64,000 nucleotides of DNA from Streptomyces aureus (GCF_000725495.1 NZ_JNZD01000027.1:62001-126000); one strand, 5' to 3'; positions 26,262-35,733 are shown, counted from the first letter of the stretch. The notes: generated from the sequence alone by a model not told the origin. Translations and numbers: made by a program.

Positions 26262-27563
26262 GAAGAACAGCGCGCACAGGGCCAGCGCCACGGTCGCCGC
26301 CATGAGCGCTGTACGGTCGCCCCACGCCGTCCAGGCCGCGCCGAAGGCCAGCGAGCAGACGAAACGGGCCAGTGCCTGTCCCGTCTGGACGAGCGCCAGT
26401 CCCGAGGAGCGCAGTTCCTCGGGCACGCCGTCCGAGGCCGCGGCCATCAGCACGCCGTCCGTGGCCGCGTAGAAGCCGCCGTGCAGGAACAGGACGGCGA
26501 ACGGCAGCGCCGAGCCGTGCCAGGACGTCAGCAGCAGGGCGTACGCCAGGAGCAGGGCGCCGTGACCGGCCAGGAACACCCGCCGGCGGCCCCACCGGTC
26601 CGCGAGCCGGCCGAGTGGGACGGCCAGCAGCAGGAAGGAGGCGGCGGTGCCGACGGGGAGCAGCGCGAACCAGCGGTCCGGCACTCCGAGCCGGTGCTGG
26701 AGCAGCAGGAACACGAACGAGTCGCTGACCGTGGCGAGTCCGAGCAGGAGCGCGCAGAGCGTGATGCCACGCAGCTCCGGGCGGCGCAGCAGCGCGAGGG
26801 CCGCGCGCAGGGTGGGGCGGGGCGCGGTGCCGGCGGCGGACCCCGCCTCGGGCGCGGGCCGTGCGGCGACGGCGGCGGATCCCGCCTCGGGCGCCGGCCG
26901 TGCGGCCGTGCCGCCGGGGACGAACAGCACCAGGACCAGGACGCCCAGCACGGCCACGCAGAAACTGACCATGAACACCGCGTCGTAGCCGTCGACGGTC
27001 GCCCGCAGGATCAGGAACGCGACGAACGGACCCAGCAGGGCGCCCGCCGTGTCCATCGCACGATGGACGCCGAAGGCCCGGCCCCGGGTCTCGGGGCTGC
27101 TCGACAGGGAGATCAGGGCGTCGCGCGGGGCCGTGCGCAGCCCCTTGCCGGTGCGGTCGGCAGCGAGGACCAGACCGATGGGGGTCAGGGTCCTGGCCAT
27201 CAGGAGCAGCGGTTTGCACAGGGCCGAGAGGGCGTAGCCGGCGCCGGCCACCCACTTGTGGCGGCCGCCGCCCCGGTCGGCGAGATGTCCCCCGGCCAGC
27301 CGGACGAGGGCCGAGAAGCCGTTGTAGATGCCGTCGAGGAGCCCGAAGCCGAGCGGGGAGAGGCCGAGGCCCGCCACCACGTACAGGGGCAGGACCGCCG
27401 TCACCATCTCCGAGGAGACGTCGGTGATCAGACTGACGGTGCCGAGGGCCAGCACCGTGGGTCCGACCGCGGCGAGGCGCCGCCCGGCGCGGGGCCGGGC
27501 GGCGCTCTCCGCGGACGGCGCCGCGCTCTCCGGTGTCCCGGCGCGGCTGTCCGCTAGGTACAT
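26211..27563 (-). CDS. MFS transporter
   Basis: 450-residue, roughly 12-helix major facilitator. The N-terminal half contains SLITDVSSEMVTAVLPLYV and the conserved DRTGKGLRTAPRDALIS, a signature of the YxlH/NreB-like group of MFS proteins. The central loop contains a 13-residue tandem duplication of AARPAPEAGSAA. It starts one base after the stop codon of the upstream phosphoesterase gene, so it is in an operon with it and with the beta-propeller gene downstream. Its last codons form the first copy of a tandem repeat. Substrate unknown. Confidence 0.88.
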   Translation of the reverse strand: MYLADSRAGTPESAAPSAESAARPRAGRRLAAVGPTVLALGTVSLITDVSSEMVTAVLPLYVVAGLGLSPLGFGLLDGIYNGFSALVRLAGGHLADRGGGRHKWVAGAGYALSALCKPLLLMARTLTPIGLVLAADRTGKGLRTAPRDALISLSSSPETRGRAFGVHRAMDTAGALLGPFVAFLILRATVDGYDAVFMVSFCVAVLGVLVLVLFVPGGTAARPAPEAGSAAVAARPAPEAGSAAGTAPRPTLRAALALLRRPELRGITLCALLLGLATVSDSFVFLLLQHRLGVPDRWFALLPVGTAASFLLLAVPLGRLADRWGRRRVFLAGHGALLLAYALLLTSWHGSALPFAVLFLHGGFYAATDGVLMAAASDGVPEELRSSGLALVQTGQALARFVCSLAFGAAWTAWGDRTALMAATVALALCALFFMIRSPVRPALAKDGLA

Positions 27564-27564
27564 G

Positions 27565-28455
27565 TCAGGACGTCCAGATGCCGGTGATGTCCTTGGCGGA
27601 GGCCGCGTTGCCGGCGTGCGACGTGAGGCCGTGCATGTCCTCCAGCGTTCGCAGCAGGTCGTAGTGGTTGTAGGTGGTGGAGGAGGTGGACCCCGCCGTC
27701 ACCTGCTGGCCGTAGAGCACGGTCGGGATCTTGTTGCCGCTGAGCCGGTTGTCCTCGTCGAAGGTGACGACGAGCAGGCTGTTGTGGGTCTTGGCCCAGG
27801 TGGCGTACGCGCCCAGGTTGTTCTTCAGCCAGGTGTCACCGGTGGACACCGAGCAGTCGTGCATGTCGCTGCACAGGTTCGGGACGACGAAGGAGACCTG
27901 CGGCAGCGTCGAGTAGTCCGTCGGGAACTGGGCGAACGTCTTCGCGCTGGACGTCGGCACGTTGCTGAAGCCGAACCAGGGGTTGTGCTTGCGCGCGTAG
28001 TTCCCGCTGCTGCACGTGGTCGAACCCTGGCTGGGCAGCGTCTCGTTGTAACTGCCCCAGGTCTTGCCCGCGGCGATCAGTTCGGAGGCGAGGTTCGCGG
28101 CGGAGGAGAAGCCGGGGGTATAGCAGCTGTCGTCCGTGATGCCCTGGGTGGAGCCGGAGAACAGGGCGAAGTAGTTGGGCTGGCTCGGGTGGGTCTCGGC
28201 GTAGGACTGGGTGAGGTTGGCCCCGCCGGTCTTGAGCGAGTTGATGTACGGGGCGCTGGAGGAGCCGATCACCTGGCTGTAGGCGTGGTTCTCGAAGACC
28301 ACGACGACGACGTGGTCCGGGGTCGGGACCGTGGCCGCGGCGTGCGCGGGGGCCGAGCCGGCGAGTCCGCTCCACAGCCCCACCGCGGCGGCGGTGAAGG
28401 CGAGGGCGGATGCCACGACGGCACGGCTGCGGGTGTACACGTTTCTGCCGGACAC
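27565..28455 (-). CDS. Secreted phosphoesterase (acid phosphatase/phospholipase C superfamily)
   Basis: 296-residue exported protein. The signal peptide covers about residues 1-40 (NVYTRSRAVV, core, APAHA). The phosphoesterase family domain has the metal-ligand motifs VVVVFENHAYSQVIG, ETHPSQPNYFALFSG, VPNLCSDMHDC and VVTFDEDN. Enzymes of this superfamily cleave phosphate mono- or diesters outside the cell. The GTG at 28455 has GGAGGT 5 bases before it and gives a proper signal peptide. It leads the operon with the MFS and beta-propeller genes; joint work in taking up a phosphorylated substrate is conceivable but speculative. Confidence 0.9.
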   Translation of the reverse strand: MSGRNVYTRSRAVVASALAFTAAAVGLWSGLAGSAPAHAAATVPTPDHVVVVVFENHAYSQVIGSSSAPYINSLKTGGANLTQSYAETHPSQPNYFALFSGSTQGITDDSCYTPGFSSAANLASELIAAGKTWGSYNETLPSQGSTTCSSGNYARKHNPWFGFSNVPTSSAKTFAQFPTDYSTLPQVSFVVPNLCSDMHDCSVSTGDTWLKNNLGAYATWAKTHNSLLVVTFDEDNRLSGNKIPTVLYGQQVTAGSTSSTTYNHYDLLRTLEDMHGLTSHAGNAASAKDITGIWTS

Positions 28456-28736
28456 TTCAGACCTCCGGTGGGGGGAGAGGCGACGGTGGCGGTGCGGACA
28501 GAGCATGCGCACGCCAACATTCCCCGGGTTCACATCCCTCAACCCGAGGGATGAAGATCGGATGAACTGCTGCCTCCCCTCCCTTTCTACCGCCTGCCCG
28601 CCGCCTCGCACGGACGTCGGCACGGGGCGCGACCGTGCGAACCGGGGATAGGCTCGGGCGCGTACGGCCTTGATCGGACCGGTGTGCGGGACAGGGCGTA
28701 CACATCGCATCGGGTCCGGGACGACGGGAGGCCGGG

Positions 28737-31733
28737 ATGACGGCGCCGGGGCGCAGGAGCAGTACCTTCACGCGGCTGCTGCGGCACGGTTTCACCGATC
28801 CGTCGGCGGCCGAGCGGCTCCTGGAGGGGCCCGAACTGGCCCCCGTACGGTCCGATCCGGTCCTCCTGGACGCGCTGGGCGCCACCGCCGACCCCGACCT
28901 CGCGCTGCTCGGACTCGTCCGGCTCGTCGAGGCGCAGGACGGCCCGCAGGCCCAGCGGGAACTCCTCGACACCCTGATCGCGGCCAAACCGCTGCGCGAC
29001 CGGCTGCTCGGGGTGCTCGGCGCCTCCGCCGCGCTCGGCGACCACCTCGCCCGCCACCCGCACGACTGGCAGGCCCTCGTCACCTACGAGGCAAGGGACC
29101 TGCATCCCGGCGTCGAGGAGTTCGAACGCGGTCTGGCGGACGCGACCGACCCCGTCTCGCTGCGCGTCGCCTACCGCCGCTGTCTGCTCTCCATCGCCGC
29201 CCGGGACGTCTGCGGCACCACCGACCTCGCCCAGACCGCCGCCGAACTCGCCGACCTCGCCACCGCCACCCTGCGCGCCGCGCTCGGCATCGCCCGCCGC
29301 GCCGCCCCCGACGACGCCGCCCTGTGCCGGCTCGCGGTCGTCGCGATGGGCAAGTGCGGGGGCCACGAGCTGAACTACGTGTCCGACGTCGACGTGATCT
29401 TCGTCGGCGAGGGCACCGAGGGGGCCGACGAGGGCAAGGCCCTGCAGGCGGCCACCCGTCTCGCCTCGCACATGATGCGGATCTGCTCCGAGACGACCGT
29501 CGAGGGCAGCATCTGGCCCGTCGACGCCAATCTGCGCCCCGAGGGACGCAACGGCCCCCTGGTGCGCACCCTCAGCAGCCACCTCGCCTACTACCAGCGC
29601 TGGGCCAAGACCTGGGAGTTCCAGGCGCTGCTCAAGGCCCGCCCGGTGGCCGGGGACCTGGAACTGGGCGAGGAGTACGTGGCCACCCTCGCCCCGCTCG
29701 TGTGGCAGGCCGCCGAGCGGGAGAACTTCGTCGCCGACGTGCAGAAGATGCGGCGCCGCGTCGTGGAGAACATCCCGGCCGCCGAGATCGAGCGGGAGCT
29801 GAAGCTCGGCCCCGGGGGACTGCGGGACGTCGAGTTCGCCGTCCAGCTGCTGCAGCTGGTGCACGGCCGGGGCGACACCACCCTGCGCAGCGGTACCACC
29901 CTGGACGCCCTCAAGGCGCTCGCCGCCGGCGGGTACGTGGGGCGCGCCGACGCCGTGCAGCTCGACGACGCCTACCGCTTCCTGCGCTCGATGGAACACC
30001 GCATCCAGCTGTTCCGGCTCCGGCGCACCCATCTGGTGCCGCAGGACGAGGCCGAACTGCGCCGGATCGGACGCTCGCTCGGGCTGCGCGCCGACCCGGC
30101 CGCCGAACTGAACCGGGAGTGGAAGCGGCACACCGCCATGGTGCGGCGGCTGCACGAGAAGCTGTTCTACCGGCCGCTGCTCGACGCCGTCGCCCAGCTC
30201 GCCCCGGGCGAGAGCAGGCTGAGCCCCGACGCGGCCAGGGAACGCCTCGTCGCCCTCGGATACGCCGATCCGGCGGCCGCCATGCGCCACCTGGAGGCGC
30301 TGGCCTCCGGGGTCAGCCGCAAGGCCGCCATCCAGCGGACCCTGCTGCCCGTGCTGCTCGGCTGGTTCGCGGACTCCGCGGACCCCGACGCCGGACTGCT
30401 CAACTTCCGCAAGGTCTCGGACGCCCTGGGCAAGACCCCGTGGTACCTGCGGCTGCTCCGGGACGAGGGCGCCGCCGCCGAGAACCTCGCCCGGGTGCTC
30501 TCCGCGGGCCGGCTCGCCCCCGACCTGCTGATGCGCGCCCCGGAGGCGGTGGCCCTGCTCGGCGACGGGGAGAGCGGCGGCCTCGAACCGCGCGGCCGCG
30601 CCCATCTGGAGCAGGAGATCCTCGCCGCGGTGCGCCGGGCCGACGGCGGCGAGCCGGCCGTGACCGTGGCCCGCGGTGTCCGGCGCCGGGAGCTGTTCCG
30701 GATCGCGGCGACCGACATCGTCGCCAGCTACGGCACCGAGGAGACGCCGGCCGTCGCCGACCAGGGGGCGCTCGTCGACCTCGTCGGCGGGGCGGTCTCG
30801 GACCTGACGGCGGCCACGCTCGCGGGCACCCTGCGGGCCGTGGTGCGCGACGGCTGGGGCGACACCCTGCCCACCCGCTTCGCGGTGATCGGGATGGGCC
30901 GCTTCGGGGGCCACGAGCTCGGCTACGGCTCCGACGCGGACGTGCTCTTCGTGCACGAGCCCCGCGAGGGAGAGGACGAGCAGGAGGCGGCGCGGGCCGC
31001 GAACGCCGTGGTGTCCGAGATGCGGCGGCTGCTGCAGATCCCGAGCGCGGATCCGCCGCTGCTGATCGACGCGGACCTGCGCCCCGAGGGGAAGTCCGGG
31101 CCGCTCGTGCGGACCCTGAAGTCGTACGAGGCCTACTACCGGCGCTGGTCGCTGGTGTGGGAGTCGCAGGCGCTGCTGCGGGCGGAGGTCGTGGCCGGGG
31201 ACGCCGACCTCGGGAGCCGGTTCATCGAGCTGGTCGATCCGCTCCGGTACCCCGCGGAGGGGCTCGGCGAGGAGGCCGTACGGGAGATCCGGCGGCTGAA
31301 GGCCCGGATGGAGTCGGAGCGGATGCCGCGCGGCGCCGACCCGACCCTGCACGCCAAGCTGGGGCGCGGGGGCCTGTCCGACGTGGAGTGGACGGTCCAG
31401 CTGATGCAGCTGCGGCACGGCTGGGCCGAGCCCGGTCTCAGGACGACCCGGACCCGCGAGGCGCTGGCGGCGGCGTGCGCCGCCGAGCTGCTGTCCGCGG
31501 AGGACGCGGCGACGCTGGACGAGGCCTGGGTGCTGGCCACCCGGGTGCGCAACGCGGTGATGCTCGTCCGGGGCCGGGCCGGCGACACCTTCCCCTCGGA
31601 CGGGCGCGAGCTGGCCGCCGTGGGCCGCTATCTGGGGTACGACCCGGGGCACGTCGGGGACATGCTCGACGACTACCGGCGGACCACCCGGCGGGCCCGG
31701 GCCGTGGTGGACGAGCTGTTCTACGGGGCCTGA
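28737..31733 (+). CDS. glnE: Bifunctional glutamine synthetase adenylyltransferase/deadenylylase
   Basis: 998 residues. Two nucleotidyltransferase domains are visible: the N-terminal one with GKCGGHELNYVSDVDVIFV (near 205-222) and the C-terminal one with GRFGGHELGYGSDADVLF (near 720-738), each followed by its helical bundle (ERELKLGPGGLRDVEF; HAKLGRGGLSDVEW). By family knowledge the C-terminal unit adenylylates and the N-terminal unit deadenylylates GlnA, tuning glutamine synthesis to nitrogen supply. GGGAGG precedes the ATG. The nearby glnA2-like protein lacks the modified Tyr loop, so the target must be a glnA elsewhere. A 16-base tandem repeat begins in its last codons. Confidence 0.96.
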   Translation: MTAPGRRSSTFTRLLRHGFTDPSAAERLLEGPELAPVRSDPVLLDALGATADPDLALLGLVRLVEAQDGPQAQRELLDTLIAAKPLRDRLLGVLGASAALGDHLARHPHDWQALVTYEARDLHPGVEEFERGLADATDPVSLRVAYRRCLLSIAARDVCGTTDLAQTAAELADLATATLRAALGIARRAAPDDAALCRLAVVAMGKCGGHELNYVSDVDVIFVGEGTEGADEGKALQAATRLASHMMRICSETTVEGSIWPVDANLRPEGRNGPLVRTLSSHLAYYQRWAKTWEFQALLKARPVAGDLELGEEYVATLAPLVWQAAERENFVADVQKMRRRVVENIPAAEIERELKLGPGGLRDVEFAVQLLQLVHGRGDTTLRSGTTLDALKALAAGGYVGRADAVQLDDAYRFLRSMEHRIQLFRLRRTHLVPQDEAELRRIGRSLGLRADPAAELNREWKRHTAMVRRLHEKLFYRPLLDAVAQLAPGESRLSPDAARERLVALGYADPAAAMRHLEALASGVSRKAAIQRTLLPVLLGWFADSADPDAGLLNFRKVSDALGKTPWYLRLLRDEGAAAENLARVLSAGRLAPDLLMRAPEAVALLGDGESGGLEPRGRAHLEQEILAAVRRADGGEPAVTVARGVRRRELFRIAATDIVASYGTEETPAVADQGALVDLVGGAVSDLTAATLAGTLRAVVRDGWGDTLPTRFAVIGMGRFGGHELGYGSDADVLFVHEPREGEDEQEAARAANAVVSEMRRLLQIPSADPPLLIDADLRPEGKSGPLVRTLKSYEAYYRRWSLVWESQALLRAEVVAGDADLGSRFIELVDPLRYPAEGLGEEAVREIRRLKARMESERMPRGADPTLHAKLGRGGLSDVEWTVQLMQLRHGWAEPGLRTTRTREALAAACAAELLSAEDAATLDEAWVLATRVRNAVMLVRGRAGDTFPSDGRELAAVGRYLGYDPGHVGDMLDDYRRTTRRARAVVDELFYGA

Positions 31734-31836
31734 GCGAAACGGGACCTGAGCGAACGGGGCCTGACCGAAACGAGGCCTGACCGAAACGAGGCCCGAACGA
31801 AACGGGGCCCGAGCGAAACGGGGCCTGGACGCAACG
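31726..31836. repeat. Seven tandem 15-16 base units starting at the glnE stop codon
   Basis: Units of the form GGGGCCTGAGCGAAAC follow one another from 31726; the second is 15 bases and the rest 16. The first unit supplies the glnE stop codon (TGA 31731-31733), and the next three units carry TGA at 31747, 31762 and 31778. Because 16 is not a multiple of 3, these stops fall in all three frames. Later units have CCCGA instead of CCTGA. Confidence 0.9.
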
Positions 31837-31866
31837 CCCGGCGGTCACCGAGCGTGACGCCGGGCG
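31835..31866. terminator. Hairpin between convergent glnE and PAP2 gene
   Basis: CGCCCGGC-G-GTCAC pairs with GTGACGCCGGGCG (right arm 31854-31866), giving 13 base pairs with one bulged G and a 5-base loop. It directly follows the tandem repeat. Confidence 0.65.
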
Positions 31867-31933
31867 GGGCCGGGCGCCGGACCGCGCGGGTTCTCACCGG
31901 CCCGGTTCCGTGCCCGGCCGGGCAGGGCTCCGC

Positions 31934-32791
31934 TCAGGGTTTCACCGGCAGGACCGGTGTCCCGCGCGTCCCCGGCGCCCACTGCGGCAGCGCGTACGGC
32001 AGCGCTCCGTACCAGAGGCGCGCCACCAGGAAGCCGAAGGCGAGGCAGAGCACGCCGCCCACCGCGTCCAGCCAGAAGTGGTTGGCGGTGGCGACGATGA
32101 CCACGAGGGTGGCCACCGGGTACAGCACGCCGAGGATCCGCGCCCAGGGCGCCTTGGCCAGCGCGAACAGGCTCAGCCCGCACCACAGGGACCAGCCGAT
32201 GTGCATGGACGGCATCGCGGCGTACTGGTTGGACATGTGTTTGAGGTCGCCGGAGGCCATCGAGCCCCAGGTCTCGTGGATCGCGACCGTGTCCACGAAG
32301 GTGCTGCCGGTCATCAGCCGGGGTGGCGCGAGCGGGAAGAAGTAGTACCCGACGAGGGCCACCACCGTGGTGGCGAAGAGGACGAGACGGGCCGCCGCGT
32401 AGCGGCCGGGATGACAGCGGTACAGCCAGACCAGGACACTCAGCGTCACCACGAAGTGCAAGGTCGCGTAGTAGTAGTTCATCCCGATGATCAGCCATCC
32501 GACCGAGTTCACCGCGTGGTTGACCGACTCCTCGAAGGCGGCGCCGAGATGGTGCTCGAGCGACCAGATCCAGTCCGCGTTGCGGAGCGCCTCGTGCCGC
32601 TGCTCGGGCACGGCGTTGCGGATCAGGGAGTAGGTCCAGTAACTCACCGCGATGAGCAGGACCTCGAACCAGAGGCGGGGGCGACGCGGGGTCCGCATAC
32701 GGCGCAGGAGCGCGTTCCCCGCCTTCTCCTCCGCGACGGGTTGTGGAGTGGCCTGACGGCCTTCCAGTGACGACACGGTCGTATCACCCAT
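31934..32791 (-). CDS. PAP2-superfamily membrane phosphatase/transferase
   Basis: 285-residue protein with about six transmembrane helices. PAP2 signature motifs are NQYAAMPSMHIGWSLW (active-site His region) and ATANHFWLDAVGG. This form resembles the PAP2_3 group, related to inositol-phosphorylceramide synthases, common in actinobacteria. It probably acts on a phospholipid or phosphosugar-lipid at the outer face of the membrane. ATG 32791 is used; GTG 32797 two codons upstream is equally possible, and no strong ribosome site is visible for either. It lies downstream of malR on the same strand with a 108-base gap; no functional link is evident. Confidence 0.85.
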   Translation of the reverse strand: MGDTTVSSLEGRQATPQPVAEEKAGNALLRRMRTPRRPRLWFEVLLIAVSYWTYSLIRNAVPEQRHEALRNADWIWSLEHHLGAAFEESVNHAVNSVGWLIIGMNYYYATLHFVVTLSVLVWLYRCHPGRYAAARLVLFATTVVALVGYYFFPLAPPRLMTGSTFVDTVAIHETWGSMASGDLKHMSNQYAAMPSMHIGWSLWCGLSLFALAKAPWARILGVLYPVATLVVIVATANHFWLDAVGGVLCLAFGFLVARLWYGALPYALPQWAPGTRGTPVLPVKP

Positions 32792-32899
32792 AGGCACAGA
32801 GTCTGCCAGAAAAGGCTTCCCCCACCGATGATCCCTGGGTCGGGTCCCGGCCGCACTTTCTACGCCTGTGGGTGTGGATGGTCCGCTTTGTCGTCCTGC

Positions 32900-34027
32900 T
32901 CAGGGACGATTCCGGTCCCCCGGGGCGGAAGCGGTCGAACCGCGCACCACGAGTTCGGGCATGAAGACGAACTCGCTGTGCGGCGCCGGCGTGCCGCCGA
33001 TCTCCTCCAGCAGCGTGCGCACCGCGGCCTGGCCCATCGCCGGCACCGGCTTGCGGACCGTCGTGAGCGGCGGGTCGGTGAAGGCGATCAGCGGGGAGTC
33101 GTCGAAGCCCACGACCGAGATGTCCGTGGGAACCTCCAGACCCCGCTGCCGCGCCGCGCGTATCGCGCCGAGCGCCATCATGTCGCTGGCGCAGACGATC
33201 GCCGTGCAGTCGCGGTCCATGAGCGCGCTCGCGGCGGCCTGGCCGCCCTCCAGCGTGTACAGCGAGTGCTGGACCAGTCGCTGCTCGATGTCGGCGGGGG
33301 CCAGCGCGAACTGCTCCTGCATCGAGCGCACGAAGCCCTCGATCTTGCGCTGCACCGGCACGAACCGCTTGGGACCGAGGGCGAGCCCGATGTTGGTGTG
33401 CCCGAGGGACGCGAGGTGGGTGACGGCCAGCGCCATCGCCGCCCGGTCGTCCGGGGAGATGAAGGGCGCCTGCACCTTGGGAGAGAAGCCGTCGACCAGG
33501 ACGAACGGGACACCGCGGCCCCGCAGTTGCTCGTAGCGCTGCATGTCGGCCGAGGTGTCGGCGTGCAGCCCGGAGACGAAGATGATGCCGGCGACCCCGC
33601 GGTCGACCAGCATCTCGGTCAGCTCGTCCTCGGTGGAGCCGCCCGGGGTCTGGGTCGCGAGGACGGGCGTGTAGCCCTGGCGCGTCAGAGCCTGCCCGAT
33701 CACCTGCGCGAGGGCAGGGAATATCGGGTTCTCCAGCTCGGGGGTTATCAGGCCGACGAGGCCCTCGCTGCGCTGCCGCAGCCGCACCGGACGCTCGTAC
33801 CCGAGGACGTCGAGTGCGGCCAGGACGGACTGGCGCGTGGTCGCGGCGACGCCCGGCTTCCCGTTCAGGACGCGACTGACCGTCGCCTCACTGACCCCCG
33901 CCTGGGCTGCGATGTCGGCAAGCCGTGTGGTCACAGGATTGGACTGTACCGGTCGCATCTCACCCTGCCCACCAACCAGACGCCGTGTGCGGGCGGTTGC
34001 TCGGCCCGCTCCGGGCTGCTGAGTCAT
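32900..34027 (-). CDS. malR: LacI-type maltose/maltodextrin regulator MalR
   Basis: 375 residues with this start. The LacI helix-turn-helix TRLADIAAQAGVSEATVSRV lies near residues 34-53, followed by LNGKPGVAATTRQSVLAALDVLGYERP and a periplasmic-binding-type effector domain (GLVGLITPELENPIFP, VVGFDDSPLIAFTDPPLTTV). This agrees with Streptomyces MalR/Reg1, which represses malEFG and amylase genes and is released by maltodextrin. ATG 34027 is chosen because GAGGGAG stands 5 bases before it; ATG 33958 (a shorter form with a near-complete domain) is an alternative. It is divergent from malE with operator-like repeats between. Confidence 0.93.
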   Translation of the reverse strand: MTQQPGAGRATARTRRLVGGQGEMRPVQSNPVTTRLADIAAQAGVSEATVSRVLNGKPGVAATTRQSVLAALDVLGYERPVRLRQRSEGLVGLITPELENPIFPALAQVIGQALTRQGYTPVLATQTPGGSTEDELTEMLVDRGVAGIIFVSGLHADTSADMQRYEQLRGRGVPFVLVDGFSPKVQAPFISPDDRAAMALAVTHLASLGHTNIGLALGPKRFVPVQRKIEGFVRSMQEQFALAPADIEQRLVQHSLYTLEGGQAAASALMDRDCTAIVCASDMMALGAIRAARQRGLEVPTDISVVGFDDSPLIAFTDPPLTTVRKPVPAMGQAAVRTLLEEIGGTPAPHSEFVFMPELVVRGSTASAPGDRNRP

Positions 34028-34139
34028 CGCGCTCCCTCGTGTTCTGGTCGGCTCGGTCGTCCCGTGCGTGCGCCGCGCGGGAAGGGGTGGCTCCTGCAAG
34101 ACGCTGACGGGCCGATGATCCCTGTATGCGACATGCGTG

Positions 34140-34162
34140 GCAAGAGCTTGCAGAGTCTTGCA
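34140..34162. promoter_or_regulatory. MalR operator candidate in the malR-malE intergenic region
   Basis: GCAAG-AG-CTTGC (34140-34151) is an inverted repeat, and CTTGCA is repeated at 34147-34152 and 34157-34162. Related half-sites CTGCAAG-ACGCT and CTGCAAG-GTCTTTC lie at 34094-34105 and 34264-34277. The same CTTGCA/TGCAAG words recur before the amylases and the pullulanase. The 377-base gap 34028-34404 holds these sites, both divergent promoters and the malE ribosome site, and no other gene. Binding by MalR is inferred from family knowledge and recurrence. Confidence 0.65.
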
Positions 34163-34404
34163 CAGACGTCCGGATGTGCGCTGATCGGCCTGGCGGCGGG
34201 GTTTCGGGACGGCTGCCGCGAGGTCACGGGCGCATAACTGATGTCAGCTCTTTCACTTTTTTTCTGCAAGGTCTTTCGCGCCGCTTACATGGCTGTTACG
34301 TTCCAGTCGCCCGGCGGACGCAACGGCGCAGTCGGCAAGTCGGCAAGGGGACCGGGCGGGACCGGTTCCCCACCCACTCGGGCTTTCACCCTCAAGGAGA
34401 ACTC

Positions 34405-35682
34405 ATGCGGCGTGGCATAGCGGCCAGTGCGCTGGTGGCGTCTTTCGCCCTCGCGGCGACGGCCTGCGGCGGCAGCGGCAGTGACAGCAGCGACAAGGCC
34501 AGCGGGCCGGTCACCATCACGTGGTGGGACACGTCCAACGCCACCAATGAGGCGCCGACGTACAAGGCCTTGGTCAAGGAGTTCGAGGCCGCCAACAAGA
34601 ACATCAAGGTCAAGTACGTCAACGTGCCGTTCGACCAGGCGCAGAACAAGTTCGACACGGCCGCCGGCTCCAAGGGTGCCCCGGACGTCCTGCGCTCCGA
34701 GGTCGGCTGGACCCCGGCCTTCGCGAAGAAGAGCTACCTCCTGCCGCTCGACGGCACGGCGGCCCTCACGGACCAGGCGAAGTTCCAGCCCAGCCTGATC
34801 GAGCAGGCGAAGTACGAGGGCAAGACGTACGGTGTGCCGTTCGTCACGGACACCCTCGCGCTCGTCTACAACAAGGCGCTGTACAAGAAGGCCGGCATCA
34901 CCGACGCCCCCAAGACGTGGGCCGACCTCAAGAAGGACGCGGCCACCATCAAGGCCAAGACCGGCGTCGACGGCTACTGGGGCTCGACCCAGGCCTACTA
35001 CGCCCAGTCCTTCCTGTACGGCGAGGGCACCAACACGGTCGACGCCGCCGGCAAGAAGATCACGGTGAACTCGCCCGAGGCCAAGAAGGCCTACGGCACC
35101 TGGCTGGGCCTGTTCTCCGGCAAGGGCCTGCACAAGGCGGACACCACCGCCGACGCGTACGCCCACATCCAGGACGCCTTCGTCAACGGCAAGGTCGCCT
35201 CGATCGTCCAGGGCCCGTGGGAGATCACCAACTTCTACAAGGGCTCGGCGTTCTCGGACAAGGCGAACCTCGGTATCGCCACCGTCCCGGCCGGCTCCAC
35301 CGGCAAGGCGGGCGCCCCGACCGGCGGTCACAACCTCTCCGTCTACGCCGGCTCGGACAAGGCCCACCAGGACGCCTCGCTGAAGTTCGTGAACTTCATG
35401 ACCTCCGCGAAGTCCCAGGCCACCATCGCGCTGAAGAACTCCACGCTGCCGACGCGCGGTGACGCCTACACCGACGAGGTCAAGGCCAACCCCGGCATCG
35501 CCGGCTACCAGGGCGTCCTCCCGGCCGCCCAGCCGCGCCCGGCGCTGCCCGAGTACGGCTCCCTCTGGGGCCCGCTCGACACCGAGCTGCCCAAGATCGC
35601 GGGTGGCAAGGAGTCCCTGGACAAGGGTCTGAGCAACGCCGAGCTGGCGATCTCGAAGCTGGTCCCGGACTTCAGCAAGTGA
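34405..35682 (+). CDS. malE: Maltodextrin-binding lipoprotein MalE
   Basis: 425-residue extracellular solute-binding lipoprotein (family 1). A signal peptide with lipobox LAATAC (Cys near residue 21) is followed by a short Gly/Ser linker and the binding fold starting VTITWWDTSN. Typical motifs are YGVPFVTDTLALVYNKALYKKAG, VQGPWEITNFYK and GGHNLSVYAGS. It captures maltose and maltodextrins for the MalFG permease. AAGGAG precedes the ATG at 34405 well; the longer open frame upstream lacks a signal peptide. It is first in the operon, 245 bases after the main MalR-type repeat. Confidence 0.95.
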   Translation: MRRGIAASALVASFALAATACGGSGSDSSDKASGPVTITWWDTSNATNEAPTYKALVKEFEAANKNIKVKYVNVPFDQAQNKFDTAAGSKGAPDVLRSEVGWTPAFAKKSYLLPLDGTAALTDQAKFQPSLIEQAKYEGKTYGVPFVTDTLALVYNKALYKKAGITDAPKTWADLKKDAATIKAKTGVDGYWGSTQAYYAQSFLYGEGTNTVDAAGKKITVNSPEAKKAYGTWLGLFSGKGLHKADTTADAYAHIQDAFVNGKVASIVQGPWEITNFYKGSAFSDKANLGIATVPAGSTGKAGAPTGGHNLSVYAGSDKAHQDASLKFVNFMTSAKSQATIALKNSTLPTRGDAYTDEVKANPGIAGYQGVLPAAQPRPALPEYGSLWGPLDTELPKIAGGKESLDKGLSNAELAISKLVPDFSK

Positions 35683-35705
35683 GCCCGTGTGGCCGCCGGT
35701 TCCTT

Positions 35706-35733
35706 CCCCGGCCCGACTTCCGTCGGGCCGGGG
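35706..35733 (+). terminator. Intra-operon hairpin between malE and malF
   Basis: CCCCGGCCCGAC (35706-35717) pairs perfectly with GTCGGGCCGGGG (35722-35733) around TTCC, 24 bases past the malE stop. In such operons a hairpin here usually stabilises the malE mRNA or partly stops transcription, so that more binding protein than permease is made. The role is inferred. Confidence 0.7.

Noticed and set aside
28587..31780. Open frames of over 1000 codons on both strands over glnE
   Set aside because: They are shadows of glnE, whose two nucleotidyltransferase domains fix the true frame.
31726..31836. Possible CRISPR-like array
   Set aside because: Units are 15-16 bases, directly abutting and without unique spacers; it is a simple tandem repeat.
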